A DNA stretch of 16,684 nucleotides, from NCBI GenBank assembly GCA_003990745.1, contig RBNI01003096.1, positions 1 through 16,684 on the forward strand. The letters run 5' to 3'. Below, in pieces: positions 16,354 to 16,684 of this stretch. Position 1 is the stretch's first letter, and every line of letters starts with the position of its first letter. The position numbers and the translations under genes were made by a program. The stretch comes from Jimgerdemannia flammicorona. Its lineage: Eukaryota > Mucoromycota > Endogonomycetes > Endogonales > Endogonaceae. The notes beneath the pieces are model-generated. The model ran no database searches, was not told where the DNA came from, and saw nothing but the letters and a program-made list of their open reading frames with translations.

Positions 16354-16684
16354 CCTCTTAGTATCTTTCTTCAATAAACGACTTGAAAGTGTATTGTGAA
16401 AGTTTGTATAATGCAAATTGTAGTGGAGAAAGATGATGAGTAATTCTACCTCTCCTTAGTTACTCTATATTAGTCTATATATTTAATAAATAAATTTGCT
16501 ATCTAACTACTACTCTCTCTATCTAGCTTTGAGTTAGAAGTCACTATCTGACTTATAATACTAGTATCTTAGGTGAGTACTGCTATCATACTCAGCCTTA
16601 CCCCAAAGGACTACTAGATATAATCTCAGTATCTTAAGTACTTCTGTAATACTATATCTGGTCTACTTTTTTTTTTTTTTTTAT
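16354..16684. other. AT-rich non-coding stretch upstream of LINE ORF1, ending in a T run
   Basis: No supportable gene. It would include the LINE 5' UTR next to 16353. Two imperfect direct copies of a motif around CAGTATCTTAAGTACT lie at about 16562-16592 and 16627-16653. The last 18 bases hold a run of 16 T (16667-16682), which on the minus strand is a poly(A), as found at the 3' end of a LINE or SINE lying further right in the same orientation. Confidence 0.5.

Larger units (their letters stand above)
15705..16684 (-). mobile_element. LINE, right part: 5' end of ORF1 plus upstream DNA
   Basis: This is the 5' piece of the same LINE, separated from the rest by the LTR element. Dropping the inner element and one copy of the 5-bp duplication joins the codons ...Pro-Leu-Asp (15714-15706) directly to Glu-Thr-Leu-Lys (from 5047 leftwards) without a frame change, so the two parts are one gene. 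Coding evidence stops at the ORF1 start codon at 16353. The DNA to the right may be LINE 5' UTR, host DNA or another element; I cannot place the LINE 5' boundary within it. Confidence 0.85.

Noticed and set aside
1..16684. CRISPR arrays, tRNA or rRNA genes, bacterial operons
   Set aside because: No regularly spaced repeats, no tRNA-like fold noticed by eye, and no ribosome-binding-site-led genes. Content is eukaryotic retroelements only.

Overview
The window is a nested pair of decayed retrotransposons, and I see no host gene in it. The organism is most likely a filamentous fungus. The reasons are a chromodomain-bearing Ty3/Gypsy element (chromovirus), a LINE with a zinc-binding tail after its reverse transcriptase, and heavy C-to-T/G-to-A damage like repeat-induced point mutation (RIP) or deamination of methylated C. 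I cannot tell Ascomycota from Basidiomycota with confidence.

Outer element: a non-LTR retrotransposon (LINE) on the minus strand. ORF1 starts at 16353 and runs left. It is interrupted between 15705 and 5052 and continues to a TAG at 3662-3664. After a short gap ORF2 starts at 3630 and stays in one frame to the left edge. ORF2 holds an APE-type endonuclease, a reverse transcriptase and a C2HC zinc motif. Its 3' end lies beyond base 1. ORF2 carries 18 in-frame stops but no frameshift.

Inner element: a 10.65 kb LTR retrotransposon on the plus strand (5053-15704), inserted into LINE ORF1 and flanked by a 5-bp target duplication (catcc/catct). Each LTR is about 2.06 kb, begins TGTAA and ends TTACA. 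The interior has an iMet-like primer binding site, one gag-dUTPase-protease-RT-RNase H-integrase-chromodomain reading frame, and a polypurine tract. The 6 kb frame has 32 premature stops and no frameshift; 23 of the stops are TGA.

Most unusual points: (1) each LTR contains an ancestral reading frame of about 365 codons between its start and its main TATA box, with its own upstream TATA box; every stop but one in either copy is a sense codon in the other. (2) A five-motif dUTPase lies in frame between the nucleocapsid zinc knuckle and the protease. (3) Each of the two TATA boxes is preceded by two copies of a TGA(C/G)TCA (AP-1/Gcn4-type) site in the left LTR. (4) The gag-pol frame runs back through the primer binding site into the LTR. 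(5) An unrecognised region of roughly 300 residues precedes the recognisable gag, and a Cys/His cluster separates dUTPase from protease. The right edge (16354-16684) is AT-rich non-coding DNA ending in a 16-T run that may be the tail of another element.
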